Below the pieces are notes generated by a model. It saw only the letters and a program-made list of their open reading frames with translations. It had not been told where the DNA came from and made no database searches. From Antedon mediterranea (Eukaryota > Echinodermata > Crinoidea > Comatulida > Antedonidae), in assembly GCF_964355755.1 (NCBI RefSeq), contig NC_092672.1, positions 1,984,001 through 2,048,000 of the forward strand: 64,000 bases of DNA, given 5' to 3'. Within the stretch, counting starts at the first letter, position 1, and each line of letters opens with the position of its first letter. Position numbers and translations under genes: made by a program. Positions 14,001 to 24,590 of the stretch are shown here, piece by piece.

Positions 14001-16793
14001 GTTATTGGGTCCCGCATTATAACACACTCACTGATATCTCCATATTTTGCAAAGTAGTCCCTAAGCTTATCTGAAAAACATAAAAAAACAATACCATTAT
14101 ATATTTATCAACTGATTTTGGTACACTAGGTGCTGTATGATATTGCCCCTAAAGGAGGAAAAGGCCAATGTTGGTTTATCTAAGTAAGCAAGGCACGAAA
14201 TAGATACGGCATGGGACGATACAGCTATCGAGTTGAAAAGTCATTCTGCGCATACTTAGTGAACAAAATGACTATTAGACTCAACAGCTACATGGTTATG
14301 CAAGGTGTCCTCAAAAACTAAAGTTCACTAAGTTAAGGGGTTAGGATGCTAAAAGCTATGGATACAATACAGTAGGTGAAATGTTGAAGTGGTGGGGTTG
14401 TCAAAAGGTGGGGTTGTAAAAGTGGGGGGTGGGGGGGGGGGGGTGGTTATCAAAGGGTAGTATAGGTGCTAAAAAGTAAAATACTTTAAGCGGGTCATTA
14501 CTAACTTCTATCTATATTCATAGACTGGTTCGAAGAACTATATGGTTTGGGTAACTTTACCATCACTGACCAAAGGTACAGTCTATGGTATCCCTGGTGC
14601 AATACCATACAAACTAGGTAAGAGGTCACAATTTAAACAACCGATTTGTATCATGCTGCTCACATTCTAATTATACTACAGTAGACTGTGTACTGCACAT
14701 TAGCATTATCATCCGACAACCTCATAGTTATTAATAGAACAAAATTAATTCTAAGAATCGGATATAAATACATCTGTTGCCAATGTGCGGTACCATTCAT
14801 GCATCTTTTGTTACGTTCAATAAATATGTTGATAAATATTGTTTTGCATAATTCTAATATTCTGTTCTGCAGGTAATTTTGTATTGAAGATTTTACATTA
14901 CATTTTCGCCACTTTAGCATAGCAAAATGCTAGACAACTCAATACCACCTTGCTACAGTACAAATAGAGGCCTAGCATTTTACCGGTTGCTTACTATAAT
15001 AATATTAACAAAGTCCCTGTCTGGAATGTTGAATATCCAACAATGTATTTTTTTGATACCTTCTCCATTATTAAAAATGCATAACCTCATTTTATATAAA
15101 GCAAGGGATTTATAAAGCACAGACAATGTATAAATTGTCTATTTTCTTCAAGCTATACTCAATATACAATGTGTTTATTTTAACATCAAAGCCTTATCTA
15201 ACTAAACCGGATATCTCAGATATCTTGTTTGCCCGAAACATTCAAACTATAACTTGCCAAGGTAGTAGATTTTTGTATACATACGATAGTATGTATTACA
15301 ATACAAGAATGTTATAAAATCTTTTTTTGAAATTTATTATTATCAATGTGGTTTACTGTGTGTAGGGCTTTACATGAATAGATATGATAATCCAGTATTT
15401 TCTTAATGGAATAGCCCGAACATATAATAGTAAAAAATAGATATCAAATTAAGGTTCAAAATTTAATTTTAGCTGGGGGAACGCGTGCCTCAAGCTATCC
15501 TGGGATCCATCCAGGGCTGCCTAATTAAAATTAATAAATGAAAATGAAATTCTGCGTGAGAAGTAATACGAGAAATTTGAAATGGATTTGAATTCATATC
15601 GTCAAAATTACAAACAAGCAATTATGACAATAAAGATGTGAAGATTGAATGTGTCATATTGATTTAGTTATCGTATGTTTATGATGACAATGTAACAAGA
15701 AAAATATCTTAATGTCATAAATAGTAATAATATATTTACATATCAAGTCATAAGAGAAATAGAATATTTTAATAGATCTGACAAGAGCATGTCAGTTGTT
15801 GCTAAATAGAGAATGATTGAAATATATTAATTTGTTTTACAATTACACTGGTACTGGATAGTAATGGTATACAATGTCATAGACAATTAAGTCTGTTTAT
15901 ACCAACTCAACCATTATACTGTAGATTAAGTTTTAATCTATTGACGTTTATCTGGTTTTGATCTAGGCCTAGGGTGTGCTGGTGGTAGGTCTTTGATTTA
16001 GGCCTAGAGTGTGCTGGTGGTAGGTCTTAAGTAACAATAAGCTAACTCACCTGTAGTGGTGGTCCAACTAAGTCCGCCTATAAACATCTTGCTGAAAAGT
16101 GAAGAATTTAAATAATTAGTATAAAATGTCATATTTACCAAAGTCATTTTAATTTTTATATTTTATTTCATCACCACTCAATTTAGTGACACAGTCACCA
16201 TTGGCATTACCAAAGTTGAACAATACATAGTAGGCATAATAAATATTTGAGGAACAATTTATTTTCAGTAATACATTGGTAAATTATAATGTAGGCCTAC
16301 AAATTCTACTCAGAACTCATCATTCATTCTACTAAGTACTAGTAGTACTAACTACTCATCTGTATTACTATTACCTTAGCCTAGGCCTACCGCCAGTAAG
16401 ATCTAAGGTAAGTGGTATAAAACAGATTGTTAGGGTAAATCCCCATTAAGATCAACGATTCAAAGATGAATTATTTATTTATTATGATGAGGGATCATGA
16501 TGGTAGAAGCCAGCCGCTACTGGTGGTTTACCACTTGTCTAGCGACAGCTGATACCGTACCTGTACCAGCAGTACCAGTAGTAGCCCAGTAGTGGTGGTG
16601 GTGGTGGTGGTTACACTGGAACTATAAGGATGGGTTATTCCTGTACCAGGTACTTCGTTCATTATTACTCAATGACATTTTGCCTGAACATAAAAGTTAA
16701 TTCCAATTCACAATCTACACTGACATAAATAAAAACAACTTACCCGGGATCGTGTGAATCTGAGCCCCCTAAATTTTGTTGGCCGTCTGCCAT
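2045..16793 (-). CDS. MSI: Musashi-family RNA-binding protein, 5' exons (partial gene)
   Basis: Five coding exons on the minus strand: 16744-16793, 16051-16091, 13989-14070, 5980-6064 and 2045-2086. All have AG/GT borders and matching phases, giving 100 codons. The ATG at 16793 opens a short leader ending HDPG, as in Musashi-2. RRM1 then follows, with RNP2-type MFIGGL at about residues 19-24, the stretch [10 protein letters not shown], and RNP1 RGFGFVTF at 58-65. The last visible exon encodes [14 protein letters not shown], the linker before RRM2 in Musashi proteins. RRM2 and the C-terminus must lie left of position 1. Musashi proteins bind UAG-containing 3'UTR sites and control translation in progenitor and germ cells; that role is family knowledge. 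DAZAP1 and hnRNP A/B have related RRMs, but the leader and linker favour Musashi. Introns are long (3.9 and 7.9 kb) and hold SINE and MITE copies. Confidence 0.9.
2678..2861. mobile_element. Tigger/pogo-like MITE
   Basis: A 184-bp element with inverted ends, CAGTTGACTCTCCCAATA on the left and TATTTGGAGAGTTGATTG on the right. The left end is preceded by TA. The ends are close to those of the larger element at 29365-30691, so it is likely a deleted relative of the same family. Confidence 0.7.
3249..3340. repeat. 24-bp minisatellite, about four copies
   Basis: The unit (ATTGGGTGTGGTCAACCAAG plus TGGT) repeats almost perfectly four times. Because 24 is a multiple of three, one frame stays open and reads a tryptophan-rich WVWSTKWY repeat. 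Nothing suggests that it is translated. Confidence 0.85.
4272..4460. mobile_element. MITE family A copy 1
   Basis: Family A has ends resembling AAGCTCTGTCTACACTATCA and its inverse, a core with repeated AATATGGTAGTGATATG, and an ATCATCATGTCCATATATGG block. This copy has a diverged left end (TTGTCTACACTATTAAA) and an intact right end, GATAGTGTAGACAGAGCTTTA-like. Confidence 0.8.
5630..5900 (-). mobile_element. tRNA-derived SINE, family S1
   Basis: Minus-strand copy of the family described at 6530-6856. The tRNA-like head lies near 5,900 and is degraded; the body with CCATGGTT and the GAAGACTCG block (as read on the plus strand) and the GTACTAGTACACCGGGG segment are shared. Confidence 0.7.
6530..6856 (+). 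mobile_element. tRNA-derived SINE, family S1 (best copy)
   Basis: The head reads GTGGCCGAGCGGTTAAGACA, a tRNA Leu/Ser-like A box, followed about 45 bp on by GGTTCGAGGCTC, a B-box-like internal pol III promoter. A unique body of about 190 bp and a TCAATTCAATA tail with poly(A) follow. The same element recurs at 5630-5900, 31062-31340 and 37942-38152. It is not a functional tRNA gene because no acceptor-stem pairing or proper anticodon arm follows. Confidence 0.8.
8382..8884. repeat. diverged tandem duplication with retroposon-like tails
   Basis: TTGTTTTATTGGAAACCATA occurs at about 8,393 and again at about 8,732. ATTGAATTGAA followed by AGAGTATCGTACRCAMCACAC occurs near 8,673 and 8,845. This looks like two copies of the 3' end of a retroposon ending in an ATTGAATTGAA tail, or a local duplication. 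Confidence 0.55.
9235..9361. mobile_element. MITE family A copy 2
   Basis: Both ends are present (AAAGCTCTGTCTACACTATC and its inverse GATAGTGTAGACAGAGCTTA), about 127 bp. Confidence 0.85.
10614..10730. mobile_element. MITE family A copy 3
   Basis: TAAAGCTCTGTCTATACTAT on the left and TATAGTGTAGACAGAGCTCA on the right, with a shortened core. Confidence 0.85.
11571..11735 (+). mobile_element. 3' tail of a retroposon
   Basis: An AT-rich block with TGTGACCATCTTAAATAAAT and an ATTGAATTGAATTGAA tail, a form common at 3' ends of LINE or SINE copies. No coding part remains, so the class cannot be set. Confidence 0.35.
14423..14445. repeat. poly-G tract
   Basis: G-rich tract within Musashi intron 2, preceded by GGTGGGGTTGTAAAAG. 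It is long enough to form a G-quadruplex in principle. Confidence 0.8.
15960..16028. repeat. tandem duplication of a 34-35-bp unit
   Basis: Two copies of a unit with TAGGCCTAG and GTGTGCTGGTGGTAGGTCTT lie just beyond the donor of Musashi exon 2. The AGGCCTA core is the motif that recurs throughout the window. Confidence 0.8.
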
Positions 16794-17145
16794 TCTTACT
16801 ACGCTACTAATATTCCTGAAACTAAATAAAGAGAACCTGGCTAAGCAGCGACTATCCTCGTCTGCACGTGTTTAGTGATCTGTGGTTAAACTACGGCTTG
16901 TAAATTCTAAACCCTGTGCTAGCCGACGTGGGTGGTTCCACTGGCGAACTCACCGGTCCAGAAAGACGCGAAACATATTTGATTGATGGATGAATACGTC
17001 TTCTGATTGGTCGACGGATTGGTAACCTGGAACGCTCGATGAAGTAGTGATGACGTCAGCATAACGAAATCTTCCGGTATCCAAACGTGGAATCGGCCAT
17101 CGGCTTCGCGCCAACTTCGATATTTACTTTTCTTTTGCAAATAAA
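16794..17145 (-). promoter_or_regulatory. probable promoter / 5'UTR of the Musashi gene
   Basis: This is the stretch just upstream of the Musashi ATG. It is richer in GC and CpG than its surroundings and includes a perfect CRE palindrome, TGACGTCA, at 17051-17058. A 73-codon minus-strand ORF runs through it but shows no recognisable domain. The transcription start was not determined; the call rests on position and composition. Confidence 0.4.
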
Positions 17146-18270
17146 TGTTGAACTTTGTTCCGAGTATGTTCTTAATTTTATAATAAAAACAATAAGCCTA
17201 CTAAAATAGCTTTTATTGGTATTATAAGGGTTCATTGTTGATAAATATATATTTGTTTTAGGTGTTTAATCAATAATTCGTTTACATTTATTTGATTCTC
17301 AATTGCTTCCCTGATTACATCGACCTTAATCCCTTTAATTAATATCCAATATAATATATAACTTTCTCTCATCCTAATAATTAAATATGTGATTATAAAT
17401 AACCATGATAGGATTAACGCGCAGGCTTTAAATTACCGAATCAACATCATGTGCGGTAGGCCTATGATAAGACGACCAGAAAGTAACATAAGTATTTTAG
17501 TAGGCCTACTGTATTAACATTATAAATCCAAGATTTGTTAAGTATATTGTTATAAATTATATGAGTTAGTTAGTTAAAAGTTAGGTCAAGATAGCGTAAA
17601 CGAAGTACGGTATAAATAGCTATTGTTTTGGAAAATGTTAGACTTGCCCCAAGTCTGTATTATCTTTTTTTTTTATTTATTTGTCTGAAAATCCAAAATC
17701 AAGTAGTATACGTATGAAACGCCATATGTGCCAAAATATTTATCTTTTTACTAATATTAAGACAAAACTCCGTCTGGAACAACCCAGACTAGGAAAATGT
17801 ATTCATTTATTTAAAAAGGCTAAAATTAATACGCCGTCGGGTCATGAATGTTTTAGGCCTCATACCCGAAATCCAAAATAACAAACATAAGTAACAACAC
17901 AATGATTTGTTTAAATAACATTCGTTTGTTTGGGAAGATAATGACAGTTTATTTTACTAAATGACAACAAAATACTATAATTTAGCGAACATGTTATACA
18001 TTATACTTTCCAATGACTTTGGTACAACTTTTGAGGCAAGAGGGCGCCCTGTTAAAAACTTATATAAACGAAGTTTGCCTGACTATTTTTTTTATTTTTA
18101 GGCGACGTTTAAAACCGTATCAAACTAAATATGGTAGTGATATGCTTAAGTCTCATTTGATTGTTTTTATAATTGTGTAAGTATAGTGTAATCCAGACTT
18201 TTGCGGCGATTATATTGAATAATGGTAGCAATATGTAGGCCTACTAATATATTGTGTCTGGAGATGCCTG
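17146..18270. other. intergenic DNA upstream of Musashi
   Basis: AT-rich and without a convincing ORF. It contains the dispersed repeat at 17700-17800. Confidence 0.5.
17700..17800. repeat. dispersed repeat E copy 1
   Basis: A block starting CAAGTAGTATACGTATGAAA and including AAAACTCCGTCTGGAAC recurs at 60474-60570 in CATSPER4 intron 10, in the same orientation and with few differences. No terminal inverted repeats were identified; the element class is unknown. Confidence 0.7.
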
Positions 18271-18271
18271 T

Positions 18272-18525
18272 TTTTTTTTTTTTTTTTTTAACCATATTTA
18301 ATGAGGGTGATCCATCCAGCTAATGCTGATCATTAGGGACCCTCAGAGGTTCACAAAACAAACATATACACAAGATGCTCTACATAAACAAAGTCTTCTT
18401 ACAAGTCTTTGGGAGTGGAATTGTAATTTGGTCCTTAGAAAAAATCCTGACATGTGACGGGACTTGAACCCAGGACCCTTGGAGTGGTAGCCAAGCATCA
18501 TAACCACCAAGCCACAACTCACACT
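18272..18525 (-). mobile_element. full-length tRNA-derived SINE, family S2, with poly(A) tail
   Basis: Read on the minus strand, the element starts GTGAGTTGTGGCTTGGTGGT (A-box region). It contains GGGTTCAAGTCCCGTC, an exact B-box match, then a body ending TGGATCACCCTCATTAAATA and a poly(A) of about 18 nt (poly-T at 18,271-18,289 on the plus strand). The head differs from family S1, so this is a separate SINE family. Confidence 0.8.
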
Positions 18526-18747
18526 GAATACTCAACGGTTTGCGGCGTTCATTTGATCTTTAAAATAACGTTACAGTCTAGGCATTATTAATAATATATA
18601 TATATAATATATATATTATAGATTATTGAATGCCATTACGGTACTAACACATTGCAATATAATGTCACGCGGCTGTTGAGCATAAATTAAAATGGTGAAA
18701 AATAAGTGACTTTACTAAATTGGTAACAATAACAACATTTGACGGTC

Positions 18748-18877
18748 GAGTCTATACTATCAAACTTGATGTGATGTGTCCATATATGGACATGATGATG
18801 TCATATCACTACCATATTTGGTCACATCACACATTTTTTTGTCAAACTTGTTTGATAGTTACTGTAAGACAAAGCTT
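18748..18877. mobile_element. MITE family A copy 4
   Basis: Left end CGAGTCTATACTATCAAACT and a degenerate right end GATAGTTACTGTAAGACAAA. The core contains CCATATATGGACATGATGAT. Confidence 0.75.
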
Positions 18878-19017
18878 TACGCTCATGAACCAAGTACGTT
18901 ACCCAGTAATTGGGCTGGATTTTATCAATTTTTTTTTGCTTTTTAAGTCAAGATAGTTAAGTTAAGAAGTGCTACTGAAAAACAGCCACTTTATTTACTA
19001 TTAAACCAATGTCTATC

Positions 19018-19163
19018 TAAAGCTTTGTCCACACTATCAAACTTTTTGTGACAAAAAAATATTATGTGCTAATATATGGACACGATGACGTCATATCACT
19101 ACCATATTTCGACACATCACTCTTTTTTTGTCAAACTAGTTTGTTTGTAGAGACAGAGCTTTA
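19018..19163. mobile_element. MITE family A copy 5
   Basis: TAAAGCTTTGTCCACACTAT at the left and AGACAGAGCTTTAG at the right. Confidence 0.8.
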
Positions 19164-19200
19164 GAATGGAGAGTGACATGAACTGTCTGTTGCTAACTGC

Positions 19201-19311
19201 TAAAGCTCTGTCTACACTATCAACTAGTTTGACAACAAAATTGTGATGTGCCCAAATTCATGTCCATGTGTATGTGTCACATTTTTTGTCACATAAAGTT
19301 TTATTTAGACA
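19201..19311. mobile_element. MITE family A copy 6, right end decayed
   Basis: Intact left end TAAAGCTCTGTCTACACTAT; the right part stops at ACATAAAGTTTTATTTAGAC. Confidence 0.75.
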
Positions 19312-19476
19312 CGATGGTCAATCTGTTTAACTTAACAGATGCACCGAATTTCTTTGAAGACCTCATAAAAAAGTAGTACCATTAATTTAATTTGGTGGCG
19401 CTATAAAGTTTATCAAAAGAGCTAAATCGGTTCAATCATTTTATCTGATCTGCCTTCTTTATTAATAAGTCGAATC

Positions 19477-19612
19477 GTGACAAAATAAATGTGATGTGCC
19501 CATATATTGACACGATGATGTCATATAACTACCATATTTAAGCATATCACTACCATATTTGGGCACATCACACTTTTTTGGTCAAACTAATTTGATAGTG
19601 ACAGAGCTTTAA
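19477..19612. mobile_element. MITE family A copy 7, left end missing
   Basis: Core with two CTACCATATTT blocks and right end TTTGATAGTGACAGAGCTTT. Confidence 0.75.
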
Positions 19613-19871
19613 ACTACCGATCTGCTGTATTCATATTTATATTAAAATATTTTTTATTATTAATTTGCGTAATTTATAGAACAGTCTGTTGATTCGTTAT
19701 TATTTAATTTATTACATGCTTTTTACGACTGCGTTCAGCTTCTATAAAAATTTGAATCACTTAGTGAAAATATGTCTCTGACCTGCTTAATACAATCACG
19801 TGAAAACGTATTGAGACTTATTTCTCGAATTTGAGTGAATATAAAAACAACATAGGTCTGAAGTACGTCAA

Positions 19872-20030
19872 AAAGTCTACACTATCAAATTAGTTTGACA
19901 AAAAAAATGTGATGTGCTCAAATACGGTAGTAATATGCTTAAATATTGTAGTGATATGACATCATCATGTCCATATATGGGCACATCACTTTTTTTTCAC
20001 ATAAAGTTTGATAGTGTGGACAGAGCTTAA
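19872..20030. mobile_element. MITE family A copy 8
   Basis: Left AAAGTCTACACTATCAAATT and right GATAGTGTGGACAGAGCTTA. This is the fifth copy within 1.3 kb, a strong local cluster. Confidence 0.85.
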
Positions 20031-20362
20031 GAAGCGTGTTTCCCACTTAGAGACGCGGCGTTCATAAAGCGCGCGTCTAAATACGTCACTACTTCAAGCA
20101 TGATTGGCGGAGACACAAACAATCAGGAAACATTTTAAACACAGTTGTATCCCTATACAATATTTTTATTGCTGTAAAACAAATAATTATTCTTGTGCTT
20201 TTCTGGACGAGTATTTTACAAGGTAACATTGTTAGGAAGACAAAATACAGTGAAAGGTGTACAATGAATCGGCATACACACAGACAATAATAGATAATAA
20301 ACATAGAATAGGTTTTTTTTTCTAGTAAAACGTCAACTCTCTTGTCATTATAGCTGCTGGTA

Positions 20363-20529
20363 TAGCTTGGTTCCCACTAGAACGCAACGCAAGGAACGTA
20401 TGCCGCAACGCAATTGACCTATCAAAGCGAAAGATTATTCGAACCGTTCCTTGTGATTGGTCAATTCGCTTCAGTTGCGGCTAACGGCTTACGTCCTGCG
20501 TTGCGTTCTAGTGGGAACAACCCAGCTTA
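20363..20529. mobile_element. MITE family B copy 1
   Basis: Family B has long inverted arms beginning AGCTTGGTTCCCACTAG and rich in AACGCAA / TTGCGTT. This copy is flanked directly by copy 2. Confidence 0.85.
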
Positions 20530-20534
20530 AGCAC

Positions 20535-20718
20535 TAAAGCTTGGTTCCCACTAGAACGTAACGCAAGGACGTTAACGCAACGCAAGCGTTTTAACCAATG
20601 GCAAGCGAAGTTATAGACAGTTAGCAATCACAAGCGAATAAGCCATCGCTTGTGATTGGTCAATTCACTTGCGTTGCGTTACGTCCTTGTGTTGCGTCGC
20701 TAGTGGGAATTACGCTTT
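20535..20718. mobile_element. MITE family B copy 2
   Basis: Left TAAAGCTTGGTTCCCACTAG, right CGCTAGTGGGAATTACGCTT. Nearly identical to copy 7 at 62241-62425 and to the reverse complement of copy 6 at 31368-31552. Confidence 0.9.
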
Positions 20719-20996
20719 TTTGGTGTAAAACCATGCGTTAAAGGGTGGCTCCGGGTTTTATTTATATTGTTTATTATAAACCGTTGCAGCATTACCGCCA
20801 GTGACGACATAAGTTTATATGTTGTATATAGGAAATGTGTTTTTTTTAATTTTATATCTATTATGTTGTATTGTTTTATGTTTTTTATATAAAATGGTCC
20901 TGTGAAAACAGAAGTGTACACTTCTTTATGCAGGATCCTTGCCATCATTTATGCTATGAAACTATATTTATAAAGGATGAATTGAAGAATTAAAGA

Positions 20997-21052
<56 letters not shown>
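20997..21052. repeat. ATTG microsatellite
   Basis: About fourteen uninterrupted ATTG units preceded by AATTGAAGAATTAAAGA. The same tetramer ends a LINE fragment at 35,052, so this may also be a retroposon tail. Confidence 0.9.
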
Positions 21053-21054
<2 letters not shown>

Positions 21055-21311
21055 GCGCGGTTATCTATGTTGTTGCCAATCTTTCTATATTTTAATGAAC
21101 AAGGGCATTTTTATTCTAGGAACTAACCTTTAAATTTAAACTCTAAACCATTTTTTCACTATTTATGCAGAGATTAACTATAACTTTTTAAATTCCTTTT
21201 TTGACGATAGAGTTTAACTTTGACTTAAAGTTTAACTTATATACGGTATACATTCCAATAACTACACAACATTGCACGCAGTCGTGCCTACAATTACTGA
21301 ATCGCTCCACA

Positions 21312-21508
21312 TAAAGTTTGGTTCCAATTAAAAACGTAAGCACAATGCAATTTCCACAAGAGACGTAAAGCAATGACGTAGGCGCAACGCAAGCGAGTTG
21401 ACCAATCACAGGCGACAGTTTGTATAATCCATCGCTCATGATTGGTCAAATTGCTAACGAGACGCTTACGTTCTTGCTTTGCATCGTCCAAGTGGGAACG
21501 AAGCTTTA
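21312..21508. mobile_element. MITE family B copy 3 (diverged)
   Basis: Left TAAAGTTTGGTTCCAATTA, right CAAGTGGGAACGAAGCTTTA. It abuts the TIR of the next element. Confidence 0.75.
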
Positions 21509-22525
21509 AAGGAAAGGAACACCCTGGGCTAAATGTGCCACTGTGCTTATAGATAAATGTAATAAAAACATGATTACAATGGTTCAAGGTACAATAGTAA
21601 GCAATTTAGTTAAAAAATAGACTTTTAAACGACAAAATATCGGAAATTGAACAGCGCCATTTTGACAGGTTAAGAGCAATTATGTGACGTCAGATTAGGT
21701 GGACGCATTCAAGCAAATCCAAGCGCCCATCGTGTTAGTACAGTATTTCAATATGGAAGTGCGGGATATAACCATAAATAAAATCAATTAAATAGCCTAA
21801 CATACCTAATATTTTCGGAATATGGCTTGGAGTTTTTATAATTCAAAAAATTTGGAACCAGAATATACAGAAAGAGAGTTAGTTTTGCGTCGTGCTGATG
21901 AGGAAAAAAGAAGAAAAGAAGAACATTCTCGAGCATAACAAGCCGTCAAAGAATGGTGTACTTTCGGCCAGTGTATCTGTACTGTATGCCTTACTAGGCC
22001 TAGAACTCGTGTTGAACGAAAATAAAGTAGACACTGCATCGTCAACCAACAGCCTCCGTTTCGAAGGTTTGCCAGTTAATTCCCCTACCAAATCCCGTTT
22101 GAAACAGCTAGGCAATAAAAGTAACAATAGATTAACAATAGCTGAAAGATTTACGAATTGGCTTGCAGAAGAAAAGATCGATCGAAGGTTTGTTTACCAA
22201 GCCAGCGCATGCTCATACCGTGTCATCGCCGTCCTGCATGACCGCATGTCGCGTTATTAGCCAATCATATTAGCGGATTCGCTTAGCCAATAGAAGCGCT
22301 GAATGCAACCGCGAATCTTAAAATTTTCGTCGGCCGTATCTGACGTCACAAACAGGCTGCCATGAGCACAAGATGGCGATTTTCAAATGTCTTGAAAACA
22401 GCTTTAAAATCCTGTTTACTAGAAAACTACAAATCCGATTTAAACATAAATTGTGCTGAATATTAAGTTGGTAGGGTTACTTTTATAATAGTTAGGTAAG
22501 ATATTAGGGTGTTCCTTTCCTTTAA
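21507..22525. mobile_element. 1-kb TIR DNA transposon with degraded P2X7-like coding piece
   Basis: The ends are perfect inverted repeats, AAAGGAAAGGAACACCCT and AGGGTGTTCCTTTCCTTT, with TA-compatible flanks. Inside, from 21,822, a plus-strand frame begins MAWSFYNSKNL and includes ADEEKRRKEEHSRA before a stop. In frame after it comes VKEWCTFGQCICTVC, resembling the W-C-x-x-G-x-C region of the P2X7-receptor-like cytoplasmic domain that occurs in many invertebrate genes and transposons. A 122-codon ORF at 21892-22260 is in another frame and seems to be a shadow. The element is non-autonomous in its present form. Confidence 0.65.
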
Positions 22526-22549
22526 TGTGGACATATACATAGGCATATT

Positions 22550-22666
22550 AGCTCAGGAAGCGCGAGTTGACAAATCACAGGCGACAGTTTGTATAATTCG
22601 TCGCTCATGATTGATCAAATTGCTACTAACGGGACGCTTGGCGTCGTCCATGGGAACCAAGCTTTA
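22550..22666. mobile_element. MITE family B copy 4, 5' truncated
   Basis: Shares GACAAATCACAGGCGACAGT and the right end CATGGGAACCAAGCTTTAAT with copy 3. It is bracketed by two copies of AATGTGGACATATA (22,525 and 22,666). Confidence 0.7.
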
Positions 22667-23045
22667 ATGTGGACATATATATAGGCCTTTAATAACTCAG
22701 TAACATTCCAATAATACATCTTAAACATTAATCATTCCCATAACACATTTACAAATAACTTAAAATAATTATTGAAAAATTAGAACTCATTTCTTATAAA
22801 TACATCATTTTTTTGAATAGCAAAAGGGCACATACGGTGGGATAACAAGTATTGATTATTATAATATACACTAATTAAACTTAAAATATTAGTAAATAAA
22901 TAACTTAATAACACTGTTTATATAACCTTTAAATAGACCTATACAAAGTGATAAATATGATATATAAAGGTGGTCTATGTAAATGCATGAAAGACCTTAA
23001 CAAGAACACAAACTGTTTTGGAGATTTGGAGGCAAGAGGATACTT

Positions 23046-23391
23046 AAGGTCCATTTACACAAGGACGATAACGATCGACTTTAAAAAAGCATTTTCAAGC
23101 ATAAAACAAATGAAACTACCACTATAGTATAGTCATCTATGCTGGCCTTGGTAAAAGTGATTTTTTTTTGCAATGACTTTTCCACGTCATGATTGAGCCA
23201 TAACATCGTGACATTACAACGATTTTATTGTTTTTATTAATCATGACGTCAGTTGATTAAATTTTAAAATGATAATGATTATTCTATAGTTTTAGAAAGA
23301 AAACCTGTCTAATTTCTTATGTTTTAAGTAAGAAAAATGCATTCTTGTCTATTTATCGTTGATCATTATCGTCCTAGTGTAAATGGGCCTT
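23046..23391. mobile_element. MITE family C, full copy
   Basis: About 345 bp with long inverted ends: AAGGTCCATTTACACAAGGA at the left and CCTAGTGTAAATGGGCCTT at the right, each followed inward by a CGATAACGATC-like block. Related ends occur at 26,950, 57,801 and 63,333. Confidence 0.8.
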
Positions 23392-23656
23392 TTGGGTAGA
23401 TAGATGAATACATTGGGAATGGAGGATTATAATTCGGAAGAAGAGGTTTTGAAGTTAAAGGTTGTTAATTTGCTTCGTTCTCAACAATGTTTACAAACGG
23501 TTCTTACTATTAATTATTTAATATGAAATAGTACTTTACAATCACTTAATATTCTATACGTCTAATACCCGTTCACACATACAAAAAGTTTACACATTGC
23601 TAAATAAATGTTACAGTGTGTTGTGTAGTGTGTGTGTGAATAGCAAAACATATTAA

Positions 23657-23814
23657 TAAAGCTTGGTTCCCACTAGGACGCAACACAAGGACATAGAGTT
23701 GACCAATGACTAGCGCCAGTTTTAGAATACAGAATAATTAATCGCGACGTGATTGGTCAATTTACTTGCGTTGGGCTTACGTCCTTGCGTTTCATCCAAG
23801 TGGCAACCAAGCAT
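23657..23814. mobile_element. MITE family B copy 5
   Basis: Left TAAAGCTTGGTTCCCACTAG, right CCAAGTGGCAACCAAGC. Confidence 0.8.
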
Positions 23815-24434
23815 AGACATTGGCCTATAACAACACTACACACATATCAAGACAAATATAATATCACTGTCCAAACCATATCATACACAACAAAACATTT
23901 TTTCTATTTGAATGACTTTCTGTTGAGCACAAATTTACAATTCGAATACAAAAAGTACTCAACGAATCTTTACGTTGACAACGAAAGTTCCCAATCGAAT
24001 ACCACAATTGTTACAATATAACTTTTATATAATTTTTTATATATTTTATCATTTAATAGTACAAAATCACAACAATAAAATGTAATGATGCTAACACAAT
24101 GTTGTTATGAATGTTCTTGTCATCACTGAATAATGTAACTGAAATCACATACTATGCTCAGCTGCATAATGTTGAATACCAATTAATAATTTATTTTCCT
24201 TGTTGTTAGATATATAAATTATAATTTCTTTGTATGTACAGTTATAATGGTTTTGTTTATACTTCAGAAATCATATACAAAATGTTTTTCAGAACAAAAA
24301 CTGAAACTAACTGATAAAAATATTTATAACTGAACATCAAAAAACCTATAAAATAAGAGAAAGTAAACATTTCCAAATTATCATCCAATTCCCAGTGCTG
24401 TATCTCCACATATGGAATAATATTTCTCCAGTAT

Positions 24435-24590
24435 CCAGGCAAATTCCATAAAACAGCATCCCATGTGTTTCACATGCATCATGAAATGGTTAGGGTCTGA
24501 TACAGGTTTTATATGTGTTTTACATTCACTGTATCATGGAATTTGTCTATGATACTCTGCAAATAAAGGTACAGTACCAGGAATCGGCTA
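24435..24590. repeat. dispersed repeat F copy 1
   Basis: AGGCAAATTCCATAAAACAG and CATCCCATGTGT recur at 33112-33262 with moderate divergence. TGGAATTTGTCTATGATACT near the far end could be a decayed inverted copy of the start. Confidence 0.5.

Noticed and set aside
16919-17140. Minus-strand 73-codon ORF upstream of Musashi
   Set aside because: Lies in the presumed promoter/5'UTR, has no domain, and no splice donor links it in frame to exon 1.
18440-18525. tRNA gene on the minus strand
   Set aside because: It is the head of a SINE with poly(A) tail; no proper acceptor stem was seen.
21892-22260. 122-codon ORF as a host gene
   Set aside because: It is inside a TIR element and in a different frame from the P2X7-like relic.
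24257-24442. Minus-strand 61-codon hydrophobic ORF as the missing last exon of the membrane-protein gene
   Set aside because: No acceptor in the right phase and place was found, and its start lies in dispersed repeat F.
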